Below, piece by piece: positions 35,188 to 43,800 of a DNA stretch of 64,000 bases. Each line of letters opens with the position of its first letter. Positions within the stretch are counted from its first letter, which is position 1. This stretch comes from an uncultured Armatimonadota bacterium (GTDB lineage: Bacteria; Armatimonadota; Fimbriimonadia; Fimbriimonadales; Fimbriimonadaceae): the NCBI GenBank assembly GCA_903927345.1, contig CAIYMO010000053.1, positions 1 through 64,000 on the forward strand, given 5' to 3'. The translations under genes were made by a program, and so were the position numbers. The notes beneath the pieces were generated by a model. The model was not told the DNA's origin. It saw only the letters and a list, made by a program, of their open reading frames with translations, and made no database searches.

Positions 35188-35726
35188 CGGTAATTGAAAC
35201 AACGCGAACGCGTGTTAGAAGGATCACAGCCGACGACTATGATGCAATGTTCGAGGTCTACTCAGACCTCGAACTCATGAAGTACGTTGGGGATTCCACA
35301 GCAATCAGCCCCGAAGACTGCTTGCGTTGGATGCACATCACTCTGGACAATTACGCAACGAAAAGCTATGGTCTCTTCCTGATCGAAGAGATCAATTCCA
35401 CGACTTGCATGGGCTTCGTCGGACTAACCCATCCCGGCGGAATTCCACATCCGGAGATCAAATACACCCTTAAAAAGGAGTTTTGGGGGTTCGGCATCGC
35501 AACCGAGGTTGTCCAGACCCTCACTCAATTTGCTCTAATGACCGGTTGGACAACCCGAGTCGTCGCTACAGTCAGCCCGGAGCACCTTGGTTCTCAACGA
35601 GTACTAGAGAAGGCTGGCTTTGTTCGTGAAGCAGATACTTGCAACGAAGACGGAACAACAACCGCATACTATTCATGTGAGAATCCCGTGCGGAGTCCTG
35701 CCCCTAATTCTTCTCAGCGGATGTAA
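35184..35726 (+). CDS. GNAT acetyltransferase, RimJ/RimL-like
   Basis: A 180-residue GNAT protein: TTRTRVRRITADDYDAMFEVY at the start, GFVGLTHPGGIPHPEIKYTLKKEFWGFGIATEV as the acetyl-CoA-binding part, and QRVLEKAGFVREAD near the end. It overlaps gcvT by 4 bp, and the BON lipoprotein gene starts within its last 50 bp, so the three are one translationally coupled unit. The substrate is unknown. Confidence 0.87.
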   Translation: MTVIETTRTRVRRITADDYDAMFEVYSDLELMKYVGDSTAISPEDCLRWMHITLDNYATKSYGLFLIEEINSTTCMGFVGLTHPGGIPHPEIKYTLKKEFWGFGIATEVVQTLTQFALMTGWTTRVVATVSPEHLGSQRVLEKAGFVREADTCNEDGTTTAYYSCENPVRSPAPNSSQRM

Positions 35727-36003
35727 TCCGACCGATCAGGCTGATATCAAACGCGACGCAGCCAAACTTGCCGAAAGCTCGACCCGCACTCTCGCCAATG
35801 CCGGTCTTGCCGCAAAAGTCAACACAGTGCTCTCATTGCGCAAAGGCCTCAATACGAGCACGTTCTCGGTAGAATCGGAAGCTGGAACCGTCACCTTGAA
35901 AGGGACGACTCCGACAATGAAGTCAAAAAAACTGATTCTTGAACTCGTTCGAGAAACCAAAGGCGTGGATCGAATCATAGACAAACTCACCGTTCGCCCT
36001 TAG
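35677..36003 (+). CDS. BON-domain lipoprotein
   Basis: A 108-residue protein. The track starts at 35620, but the GTG at 35677 gives a proper lipoprotein signal (VRIPCGVLPLILLSGCNP) with lipobox LLSGC. The mature part has one BON domain (NAGLAAKVNTVLSLRKGLNTSTFSVESEAGTVTLKGTTP, VDRIIDKLTVRP), a small fold linked to membrane or ligand binding in OsmY-type proteins. It is nested in the 3' end of the acetyltransferase gene in another frame, with a 50-bp overlap. Confidence 0.8.
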   Translation: MRIPCGVLPLILLSGCNPTDQADIKRDAAKLAESSTRTLANAGLAAKVNTVLSLRKGLNTSTFSVESEAGTVTLKGTTPTMKSKKLILELVRETKGVDRIIDKLTVRP

Positions 36004-36066
36004 CTCTGCCACTCGAGGAAGGTAGCAATCACCCTCGAGCATGTGCCAAAATCAGTGTCCGCCTGT

Positions 36067-36153
<87 letters not shown>

Positions 36154-36176
36154 AACTTCTTCGCGGAACACCCTTC

Positions 36177-37256
36177 TCAAGGGATCATCTCTGGTACCAG
36201 GCCGTACTTGAACCGATATCCGGCGTCTTTTGGTTCAATCAGACCGAACCAGCCTCTGTCGTCCCAGGGCGTTGCGGACGCTCCAGATTCTAAAACGGTC
36301 TTGGTCACAACTCGGTAGTACTCGCGCACAACGCCCGAGTCTCTATCGGACTGCTGTTCCTTCCTACCGACTCCGTACTCACCGTAATTCACTCCGATTC
36401 CAAGTTTCTTGGCATGCGCCAACACTCCTCTTAAGCTCTTAACCACCGCGTCCGCGCCCGGATACTCGCTCAATTTCCCATCCTGTCCACAGAACGGCCA
36501 AGGGTCGTAGGTGTGAAGAGTCGCTATAATGTTCGCGTCCTTTCCTGCTCCCGGCAAGCCGTCTCGGGTTGGATACATTGCCGCAAGCATTGAATGGTTC
36601 CCCTGCCCGTTCATCCCAAACATAACGATTCGAGTAGCATTCTTGCCCCCCGTCGCCCGGATCGCTTTGTAACCAACTTCGTTGATGTGCCGCGTCTTCG
36701 TAAGCGCTGCTGCATCATACGGCTTCACATATCCGCCCCAACTCCCGAACACATCCTCAGGCTCATTCAGCACTTCAAAGATCAACTTTGGACTCTCGCT
36801 TGAGAACTGAGTCGCAATTCCCTTCCATAGGTTCGCGAAGATCGAATCGTGCTTGTCTCCGCTATAACTTCGCTTTAGCCAATGTTCGTGGTGCGCATTG
36901 ATGACCACATAAAGATTCTTACTGAGAGCATAGCGAACCGCCGCCTTCAGATCCATAAATCGACTAGCTTGAACATTGATGTTCCCCGAGGCGTCGGCAA
37001 GGTGCTTACCGTCGAATCCGTCCATCCAGGTCACAGGAATACGCACATGTTTGGCACCCGCGCCCGCATACAAGTCAATCACTTTGCGAACGTCCGTCAG
37101 AGCAGTCGGGTTGATACCAAGATCAAAACAGTTTCCGAGGTTAAATCCGAACCCCATCTGCTTGGAAACTTCAATGCCGTTTAGGGGTGCGGCACCTGAT
37201 GTTACAACCGGACGAAACAGCACCAAAGTTGCCACTGACAACATGCTTAAACTCAT
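36177..37256 (-). CDS. Secreted GH5-family endoglucanase/cellulase
   Basis: A 359-residue glycoside hydrolase. The N-terminus has a short signal peptide (MSLSMLSVATLVLFRPVVTSGAA). The family 5 barrel shows GFGFNLGNCFDLG, HVRIPVTWMDGF, VINAHHEHWL, the acid/base Glu in IFEVLNEPED and the nucleophile Glu in GIGVNYGEYGVG. It probably cleaves beta-1,4-glucans or related polymers outside the cell. TATGAT preceded by GG ends 5 nt before the ATG. It is divergent from the YCII gene across 79 bp. Confidence 0.92.
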   Translation of the reverse strand: MSLSMLSVATLVLFRPVVTSGAAPLNGIEVSKQMGFGFNLGNCFDLGINPTALTDVRKVIDLYAGAGAKHVRIPVTWMDGFDGKHLADASGNINVQASRFMDLKAAVRYALSKNLYVVINAHHEHWLKRSYSGDKHDSIFANLWKGIATQFSSESPKLIFEVLNEPEDVFGSWGGYVKPYDAAALTKTRHINEVGYKAIRATGGKNATRIVMFGMNGQGNHSMLAAMYPTRDGLPGAGKDANIIATLHTYDPWPFCGQDGKLSEYPGADAVVKSLRGVLAHAKKLGIGVNYGEYGVGRKEQQSDRDSGVVREYYRVVTKTVLESGASATPWDDRGWFGLIEPKDAGYRFKYGLVPEMIP

Positions 37257-37261
37257 GCCCC

Positions 37262-37267
37262 ATCATA
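37262..37267 (-). promoter_or_regulatory. Leaderless -10 element, GH5 gene
   Basis: CGGTATGAT on the minus strand (TATGAT after GG) ends 5 nt before the ATG at 37256. Confidence 0.45.
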
Positions 37268-37296
37268 CCGATCCACCGCCCCTATTGCACAGTGTA

Positions 37297-37312
37297 TCGA
37301 TCGAACGATCGA
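37297..37312. promoter_or_regulatory. Inverted repeat in the GH5/YCII divergent region
   Basis: TCGATCG and CGATCGA are separated by AA. The repeat covers the place where a -35 box for the YCII gene would lie, so it could be an operator. Confidence 0.35.
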
Positions 37313-37323
37313 GGTGACTGAAG

Positions 37324-37329
37324 TATTCT
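37324..37329 (+). promoter_or_regulatory. Leaderless -10 element, YCII gene
   Basis: TATTCT ends 6 nt before the GTG at 37336. Confidence 0.45.
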
Positions 37330-37335
37330 GGGGCA

Positions 37336-37692
37336 GTGAAGTTCCTCTGTCTTGGCTACCTGAACATGGACAAATTCGACTCCATCCCAGAGTCAGAAAA
37401 GCAGTCCATTCTTGAGAGATGCGCCGAACAGTGCATCCCGTTTCGAGCCAGCGGAAACGTGATCATGGAAGAAGGCGTGCGGCATTACAGCGAGGCAAAG
37501 GTGATTCAGCCAATCAACGGTGTTGCGAAAGTTACCGGCGGAACCCTTCTTCCTTCCCCTCTCCAGTTAGGCAGCGTGTTTGTCATCGAAGCAACGGATG
37601 TTGACGAAGCAATCAAAACCGCCAGTCTCCATCCTGCGGCCCTATTTGGAGAAGAATTTGACTTTTCGATTGAAGTCCGTCCGCTCCAATAG
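37336..37692 (+). CDS. YCII-related domain protein
   Basis: A 118-residue protein starting at GTG. It opens with the segment KFLCLGYLNMDKFDSIPE, then has KVIQPINGVAKVTGG and VFVIEATDVDEAIKTASLHPA, which matches the YCII/DGPF-type fold of small ferredoxin-like proteins. Such proteins often accompany ECF sigma factors, but none is adjacent here. Function is unknown. It is convergent with lutC (8-bp gap). Confidence 0.8.
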   Translation: MKFLCLGYLNMDKFDSIPESEKQSILERCAEQCIPFRASGNVIMEEGVRHYSEAKVIQPINGVAKVTGGTLLPSPLQLGSVFVIEATDVDEAIKTASLHPAALFGEEFDFSIEVRPLQ

Positions 37693-37700
37693 CTCACTTG

Positions 37701-38276
37701 CTACGCCTTGACGACCAGAACCTCAAGCTTTCGAGGGCCGTGAACGCCTTCCACGCGGACCAGTTCAATATCGCTTGTCGCGCTGGGTCCACTGATAAAC
37801 GTCAACGGCCGTGTAACCATCACTCGCTCAAGACCCTCTTCCAGGCTCGAAACTACTTGGTCCGCACGAATGATGCAGACATGATGGTCAGGAATCAACG
37901 TTATTGCCCGCCGACCTTGCCCTTGCCCGGCATCCAAAACGATAGTGCCTGATTCGGCAATGCCAACCGCGCAGGACGTGATGGTCGTCTCGAAGTCAAC
38001 CAACTCGGCGTGGGTGAACCCAGCATCGGCAATAGCACCCTCGATCACAAACTCAAAGTCTGCAGCGACCAAACACCTCCGGCCTTCGCAGATCCGATTT
38101 AGAGTTGCGGACACCTCATCCTGTGAAACTCGGTGGACGATCGCCCGGTAGTCCGCTACACGTTCACAAAACAGATCTATCGAAGCTGGCTGAACTGGCG
38201 TTTCTGTCCGGAAGTAATCCTCCCGAGGAACCGCCGCCGTGCGTATTCTCGATAGAATCCTTTCCTTAGCGGTCAC
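37701..38276 (-). CDS. lutC: LUD-domain protein LutC, lactate oxidation
   Basis: A 191-residue protein. I choose the GTG at 38276 (VTAKERILSRIRTAAVPRED) because GGAGG lies 5 nt upstream; the track's 38369 start lies well inside lutB. The LUD domain is shown by AELVDFETTITSCAVGIAESGTIVLD and LIPDHHVCIIRADQVV. LutC works with LutA and LutB to oxidise L-lactate to pyruvate. It is the last gene of the rhamnose-lactate unit and overlaps lutB by 11 bp. Confidence 0.88.
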   Translation of the reverse strand: MTAKERILSRIRTAAVPREDYFRTETPVQPASIDLFCERVADYRAIVHRVSQDEVSATLNRICEGRRCLVAADFEFVIEGAIADAGFTHAELVDFETTITSCAVGIAESGTIVLDAGQGQGRRAITLIPDHHVCIIRADQVVSSLEEGLERVMVTRPLTFISGPSATSDIELVRVEGVHGPRKLEVLVVKA

Positions 38277-39651
38277 GTTTCCTCCACCAATCCCGGAATG
38301 ACTCCGCTGGCACTTCGGGCATCTCCCTCGAATCCGTCCAGCCCTTGACCAAGCCAAACATGGATGCAACCGAAGCTCCGATCCTCTTGCCCCTCAGTGC
38401 GGCGGAAAACCGTCGAGAATCCGACATCACCCAGTAGGCAACCTGAAACGCAGCCAACTCGACAGGCTGCTTGTGCGTCTTACCCCGCAGGTAAGCCAGA
38501 ACCTCAGGAATGTTGATCTTGACTGGGCATGCCTCATAGCAAGCCCCGCACATTGAGCTGGCAAAAGGAAGGGTATTCGCATTCTCGTCCGCCATGGCCA
38601 ACAGCTGTGGCGTGAGAATCGCTCCAATTGGCCCGGGATAAACGCTACCGTAAGCGTGACCGCCAACCCGCTGATAGACCGGACAAACATTTAGACACGC
38701 TGAACAACGGATGCACCGCAGAGTCTGCCTCCCCACGGGATCATCCAACACATTCGTCCGGCCATTGTCCAACAGGATCAAGTGAAACTCTTGGGGCCCG
38801 TCACCAGGCGTAACACCAGTCCACACCGAGGTATACGGGTTCATTCGCTCTGCTGTACTCGACCGAGGAAGGAGACGCATCAGCGTTGCAACATCAGACC
38901 ACTCAGGAAGGACTTTTTCAATTCCCATGATCGTGACAAGAATATCGGGCAGAGTCAAGCACATCCTGCCATTCCCTTCCGATTCAACAATGCCGATTGA
39001 TCCAGTTGAGGCGACCGCGAAGTTTGCCCCGCTGACCGCCATCTTAGCGGTTAAAAACTTCTCCCTCAAATGCAGTCGCGCTACTTCTGCCAAGCGATGC
39101 GGTTCAGAGGATTCGATCTCCACTCCCAACTTCGTGGCGAAGAGTTGCCGAATTTCCTCCCGATTCTTGTGAATCGCCGGTACCAGAATGTGACTCGGAC
39201 TATCATCGGCCAACTGGCAAATCAACTCTGCAAGATCAGTCTCGATTGCTTCAATGCCCTGCTTCTTCAAGGAATCGTTCAGCTCGATCTCATCGCTAGT
39301 GATACTCTTAACCTTGACGACTTCTGAGATCCGATGCGACCGGGCAATCTTAGCAACGATCTCAACTGCTTCCTGAGCAGTTGCAGCCCAATGAACAGTT
39401 CCTCCTGCAGCCTCAACTTGCTTTTCGAGCAGAAGGAGGTTCTCTTCAAGATTTGCCAATGCGTGATCCTTGAGGGCCGCCCCTGCTGATCGAGTCGCCT
39501 GCCAGTCTTCAATCTCGTCAACCACTCGCTCGCGCTTGGCGCAGATCGTTCGCGTCGCAAATCCCAGATTTGCCCGTAGCGTCCGATTCTTCAGCGTCTC
39601 ACGTGCAGCCGACGTAAAACTCGTAGCAGGTCTAATTCCCCCGCCGCTCAT
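38266..39651 (-). CDS. lutB: LutB-like iron-sulfur LUD protein, lactate oxidation
   Basis: A 461-residue protein. The ATG at 39651 (MSGGGIRPATSFTSAARETL) has GGAGG about 6 nt upstream and overlaps the lutA stop (ATGA), so the longer track start at 39744 is rejected. The N-terminal two thirds form a LUD domain (GANFAVASTGSIGIVESEGNGRM, VTIMGIEKVLP). Two 4Fe-4S motifs follow (CIRCSACLNVCPVYQ and CGACYEACPVKINIP). It is the electron-transfer core of the LutABC lactate-oxidising complex. Confidence 0.93.
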   Translation of the reverse strand: MSGGGIRPATSFTSAARETLKNRTLRANLGFATRTICAKRERVVDEIEDWQATRSAGAALKDHALANLEENLLLLEKQVEAAGGTVHWAATAQEAVEIVAKIARSHRISEVVKVKSITSDEIELNDSLKKQGIEAIETDLAELICQLADDSPSHILVPAIHKNREEIRQLFATKLGVEIESSEPHRLAEVARLHLREKFLTAKMAVSGANFAVASTGSIGIVESEGNGRMCLTLPDILVTIMGIEKVLPEWSDVATLMRLLPRSSTAERMNPYTSVWTGVTPGDGPQEFHLILLDNGRTNVLDDPVGRQTLRCIRCSACLNVCPVYQRVGGHAYGSVYPGPIGAILTPQLLAMADENANTLPFASSMCGACYEACPVKINIPEVLAYLRGKTHKQPVELAAFQVAYWVMSDSRRFSAALRGKRIGASVASMFGLVKGWTDSREMPEVPAESFRDWWRKRDR

Positions 39652-40382
39652 TCGGGCCTCCTTGATGCCAGGACCTCTGCAAGATGAATCACTTTCGGCG
39701 CCTTCCCCTGCTTCTTCAATCCACCCCCGATATGCATCAGGCAACTGTTATCGATTGCGACGCAATACTCGGCCTCAGAATCCCAAATGGTCGCGCACTT
39801 ATCCTCAAGCATCGCCGTGCTCGTATCTGCGTTCTTGACACTGAACGTCCCCCCAAAGCCACAACATTGCCACTTCTGATCTAGTTCAATGAATTCCAGT
39901 CCTTCGACTAACCGAAGCAGCTTCTCAGGCGAATCTGACAACCCAAGCGCCCTAGCTCCGTGGCATGTCGGATGGTAGGTAACCCGGTGAGGGAAGTACG
40001 GCTGAAGCTCCTCAACGCCGCCAAACTTGAGCAAAAACTCGCTGAGTTCGAACAGCTTTCCATCCATTGCCTGCGCACGCTCGACTAACCCCGGAGTCTG
40101 CGTCCACTCACCCATATGGGCAAACATCTCCCGAACGTTGGCGACACAGGATCCGCTCGGAGACACGATGCATTCCGCACCCTCGAAAACATCTAGCCAG
40201 CTCTCAGCTAACTTTAGCGCTTCATCTGTATAGCCAGAGTTCAGATGCATCTGACCGCAACACGTCTGCCGAGGATCAAATTCGACCGTGTGACCAAGAC
40301 GCTCCAAGATCTCCGTCGTCGCAACCCCGGTCCGCGGAAAGAGCGCATCATTCAAACACGTGATGAAGAGCTGGATTTTCAT
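39648..40382 (-). CDS. lutA: LutA-like (Fe-S)-binding CCG-domain protein, lactate oxidation
   Basis: A 244-residue protein with two cysteine-rich CCG domains: DPRQTCCGQMHLNSGY at about residues 37-52 and KWQCCGFGGTFSVKN at about 183-197. The opening KIQLFITCLNDALFPRTGVA is typical of LutA/GlcF-like subunits. It binds an iron-sulfur cofactor in the lactate-oxidising complex. Its ATG overlaps the rhaB stop by 4 bp, and lutB overlaps its own stop, so it is fully embedded in the rhamnose operon. Confidence 0.92.
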   Translation of the reverse strand: MKIQLFITCLNDALFPRTGVATTEILERLGHTVEFDPRQTCCGQMHLNSGYTDEALKLAESWLDVFEGAECIVSPSGSCVANVREMFAHMGEWTQTPGLVERAQAMDGKLFELSEFLLKFGGVEELQPYFPHRVTYHPTCHGARALGLSDSPEKLLRLVEGLEFIELDQKWQCCGFGGTFSVKNADTSTAMLEDKCATIWDSEAEYCVAIDNSCLMHIGGGLKKQGKAPKVIHLAEVLASRRPE

Positions 40383-41749
40383 GGCTTCGGCTCAAAAACG
40401 GTCAGTTCATAACTTCGCCGAACCACATCCCGAATTGTATCGCTTCCTAGGTCCCCAGCCGCATGAAACTGCATCAACAGATTTCCCATAAGTGTCGCTT
40501 CAACGGGACCCGCTACGACCGGCATTCCGCTGCGATCAGCGATCAGCTGATTCAGAACCCTGTTCTGCGACCCTCCCCCGACGATATGAATCCGATCAAT
40601 CTTCCGCCCCGTGATCTGAGCAACTTCATGCACCAACCTGGCGGTCTTCTCGGCAAGGCTAACCAAAATCGCTGCCACAATCTTTCCTCGATCCGTCTCA
40701 TCAATCTCAAACGACACCCGATCGGGCATATCTAGACCCGGCGCCAAAAACTTCGGCAGATCGGGATCAAATGTCCGAGCACTCGACAAAAACGGAATAC
40801 TTGCTTCGACCAGTGCATCCCAATCCAAAGACTCCCAAGATCGCGCACATTCCTGAAGGATCCAGAGACCCATCATGTTCTTAAGAAGTCGAGTAGTTCC
40901 GAAGGCACCGCCCTCGTTCGACCACCCTTTATTCCCATGCATCAAGGGTTCTTGGAGTTCAACACCCACAAGTGACCAGGTGCCGCTACTCACATACGCA
41001 CAGGTTTCGGAGTCTTCCATCGGAACCGCAAGAACAGCGGAAGCAGTGTCGTGAGTTGCCGGGAGAATAACTTCAGTGTTTGCCAATCCTTGGGCCGACT
41101 TATATCTCCAACTGAGTTCGCCAAGATTCGTACCTGGTTGCAAAATTTCAGGCATGAACGACTCTGAAACACCGCACCACTCTAAAAGCTCCGGAATCCA
41201 CTGTTTGGTGACGGGGCTGAGCATCTGCGTCGTACTCGCATTGGTGTACTCACTTGCTCTGCGATAGGTCAGCAAGTAGTGGAACAGATCTGGAATGAGA
41301 AACAGTTGGTTGTCCGCACCCTCAAGATCATCTTCCGCACACTTAAGCTGAAACAATGTGTTGAACGGTAAGAGTTGCAGACCGGTAAGGCTCGTGATTG
41401 TCTCTCGCTCACTGTCGGTCAGCCGTTCCAAAATGCCATCAGTCCTTGAATGACGGTAGCAATAAAGATCGGCCATGATGTCCCCGTCGTCGGAAACGAG
41501 CCCGTAGTCGACGGCCCAAGAATCTACGCCAACACTGGCGACCTCCCCGGCCGCTCCGGCAACTGATAAACCGGATAGAACTTCGGCAAAGAGCTTGTCA
41601 AAATCCCAAACGAGGCCGTTCGAGCTATCGATCGGATGATTCTCAAACCGATGAACAACTTCTATCTCTAGCCTGCCGTCAACGAGCACGCCAACGGCGA
41701 CACGGCCTGAGCTTGCCCCAAGATCAACCGCAACACGTCTAGCGGACAT
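40379..41749 (-). CDS. rhaB: Rhamnulokinase
   Basis: A 456-residue FGGY-family kinase that phosphorylates L-rhamnulose. I use the ATG at 41749 (MSARRVAVDLGASSGRVAVG), which places the phosphate-1 loop at the N-terminus as usual; the track start at 41839 adds 30 residues read from inside the aldolase gene. Further motifs are SVGVDSWAVDYGLV, ILPATHDTASAVLAVP, YVSSGTWSLVGVEL and RIHIVGGGSQNRVLNQLIAD. It overlaps the upstream gene by 11 bp and lutA by 4 bp. Confidence 0.95.
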   Translation of the reverse strand: MSARRVAVDLGASSGRVAVGVLVDGRLEIEVVHRFENHPIDSSNGLVWDFDKLFAEVLSGLSVAGAAGEVASVGVDSWAVDYGLVSDDGDIMADLYCYRHSRTDGILERLTDSERETITSLTGLQLLPFNTLFQLKCAEDDLEGADNQLFLIPDLFHYLLTYRRASEYTNASTTQMLSPVTKQWIPELLEWCGVSESFMPEILQPGTNLGELSWRYKSAQGLANTEVILPATHDTASAVLAVPMEDSETCAYVSSGTWSLVGVELQEPLMHGNKGWSNEGGAFGTTRLLKNMMGLWILQECARSWESLDWDALVEASIPFLSSARTFDPDLPKFLAPGLDMPDRVSFEIDETDRGKIVAAILVSLAEKTARLVHEVAQITGRKIDRIHIVGGGSQNRVLNQLIADRSGMPVVAGPVEATLMGNLLMQFHAAGDLGSDTIRDVVRRSYELTVFEPKP

Positions 41750-43796
41750 AAGCGGAAGGCACGCCTCCATCGACTGTAAGCACGCCACCGGTTGTCTTGC
41801 TACTCGCCGAACTCGTAAAGAAGTAGGTTGCCTCCGCAATATCCTCGGGAAGGATGTTAACCTTCAATGTCGTTCGACTTCGGTAGTGCTCCTCAAGCTG
41901 ATCCGGTTGCAAACCGTAGGTGGCTGCTCGTTCGGCGCGCCAAGTTCCATCCCAGATTCCTGAACCCGAAAGTACACCATCTGGCATCACGCTGTTAACG
42001 CGAATTCCGTATGCACCACCCTCTTCGGCAAGGCATCGCGCCATGTGCAGTTCGGCCGCCTTTGCCGCGCTGTAAGCAACCGCGTTCTTTCCGGCGGCAA
42101 CGCTGTTTTTCGAGCAAATGAAGACCAGATTTCCTCCGACTGCTTGCTGCTTAAACAATCGAAATGCCGTCCGAGCCACAAGGAAGTATCCCGTCGACAA
42201 AATGCTTTGGTTCAGGTTCCAAGTCTCAAGAGACGTCTCCTCGATTGGTGCACTTGAGGCGATTCCCGCATTGTTGACAACAATATCCACACCGCCATAC
42301 TCCAACACCGTTGCCCTGAAGGCTTCCTCAACAAGGTCCTCACTGGTCACATCGACGTGCGCTGCAAGAGCCCGCCGGTGTCCAAACCGAGCGACGAGAT
42401 CATCGGCAACCTCCTTCGCCCCGTCCATGTTTCGATCCACAATCGCAACATGGGCCCCCTCTGAGACCAGCTTCCTCGCAATCGCGCGACCGATTCCACT
42501 CGCCGCGCCGGTCACCAACGCCACCTTGCCAGCAAGTTCCTTCGGAGCAGGCTTCAGACTCAACTTGTACAACTCAAGAGGCCAGTACTCAACCCCAAAA
42601 GATTCCGCTGCTGACAACGACACAAATCCGCCCATCCTCGCCGCGTTTCGCATCGTCACAATTGCACGGTGATACAGCTGGTTCGCAACGTCCGCAGCTT
42701 GTGCATCCGCCCCCACCGAGATCATTCCAATTCCTGGAATCAAAATCACCCGCGGGGTTGGCGCAAACATCGTTTGCCCCTCAACCTTATTGGCCTCAAA
42801 GTAGGCTGAATATGCGGTTGCAAATGCTTCGGCTTTACTGAGCAGTTCTGCCTTCAAAGCCTCTTCGCCAGAGCTAGGATTCCACTCGACAAACATTGGC
42901 AACATCTTGGTGTGGACCAGGTGATCTGGGCAAGCCGCGCCAACCTGAGAAAGCTCCTTTGCATGTCCAGAGTTGACAAAATCCAACACCTCAGCCGAAG
43001 AGTCAATCTGGAAGACAGCAGGGCCATACTTCGCCAAGGCACCACGTAGCGTTGGCAAGACTCTCGACAGAAGTCCCTCACGGTCTGCCACTGGTTCAAC
43101 AATGCTTGCTTCCGTATCCAAAGGATCCAGTGCATTCAAATATGCTTGCGCCTCTCCAATAATCCGTAGGGAGTTCTCGTAGCACTCGTGCGACGTCTCG
43201 CCCCACGTCACCAACCCGTGCTTGCCCATCACAACGCACTCCAACTGCGGGTTGTCCCGGACCGCGGCACCAATCTGCTGGCTGAGGGTGAACCCCGGAC
43301 GGATGTAATCAACCCAAACTGCCCGCTCTCCATAAATCTCCGCCATGATCTCCTTCCCGCGCGGAGTACATGCGATCGCGATGATCGCATCAGGATGCGT
43401 ATGATCAACGTGTGTCGCAGGAACAAAAGCATGGAGAAGCGTCTCGATGCTCTGCCGGGGCCGACCCCGCTCGTAGGTAGTCATGTCGAGGTAAGCAATC
43501 ATCTCCTCGTCCGACATCCCCGGACGATCAAACAGCGGTTCGATCTCGTCCTGCTTCAGACCTGCAAATCCTCCAGCGGTGATGCTTGCAATGTCGGACC
43601 CCGAGCCCTTCACCCACAATACACGGCAAGGCTTACCCAGATGATCAACCCCGGCCGCTTTCGTGCTCGTGTTACCACCATAGATGTTGACGAGAGTACG
43701 ATCGCTACCGAGCAATCGGGACCGATAAACAAGAGAGTCCAGACCCTCTCCTGTTGGAGCGGTCTCACTATTCCATTGATTCTTAATTGTCACCAT
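41739..43796 (-). CDS. Bifunctional rhamnulose-1-phosphate aldolase / short-chain dehydrogenase (RhaEW type)
   Basis: A 685-residue fusion. Residues about 1-400 form a class II aldolase domain with zinc-binding histidines in VDHTHPDAIIAIA and VMGKHGLVTWG. It splits L-rhamnulose-1-phosphate into DHAP and L-lactaldehyde. Residues about 420-685 form a short-chain dehydrogenase with the NAD motif VTGAASGIGRAIA, DIVVNNAGIASS and the catalytic YSAAKAAEL. It is expected to oxidise lactaldehyde to lactate. I choose the ATG at 43796, 4 bp after the rhaI stop, over 43832. Confidence 0.92.
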   Translation of the reverse strand: MVTIKNQWNSETAPTGEGLDSLVYRSRLLGSDRTLVNIYGGNTSTKAAGVDHLGKPCRVLWVKGSGSDIASITAGGFAGLKQDEIEPLFDRPGMSDEEMIAYLDMTTYERGRPRQSIETLLHAFVPATHVDHTHPDAIIAIACTPRGKEIMAEIYGERAVWVDYIRPGFTLSQQIGAAVRDNPQLECVVMGKHGLVTWGETSHECYENSLRIIGEAQAYLNALDPLDTEASIVEPVADREGLLSRVLPTLRGALAKYGPAVFQIDSSAEVLDFVNSGHAKELSQVGAACPDHLVHTKMLPMFVEWNPSSGEEALKAELLSKAEAFATAYSAYFEANKVEGQTMFAPTPRVILIPGIGMISVGADAQAADVANQLYHRAIVTMRNAARMGGFVSLSAAESFGVEYWPLELYKLSLKPAPKELAGKVALVTGAASGIGRAIARKLVSEGAHVAIVDRNMDGAKEVADDLVARFGHRRALAAHVDVTSEDLVEEAFRATVLEYGGVDIVVNNAGIASSAPIEETSLETWNLNQSILSTGYFLVARTAFRLFKQQAVGGNLVFICSKNSVAAGKNAVAYSAAKAAELHMARCLAEEGGAYGIRVNSVMPDGVLSGSGIWDGTWRAERAATYGLQPDQLEEHYRSRTTLKVNILPEDIAEATYFFTSSASSKTTGGVLTVDGGVPSAYVR

Positions 43797-43800
43797 ATCT

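Noticed and set aside
36003-36066. Terminator hairpin after the BON gene (CTCGAGG/CCTCGAG)
   Set aside because: The stem is 7 bp with a 14-nt loop and no T-run; too weak to call.
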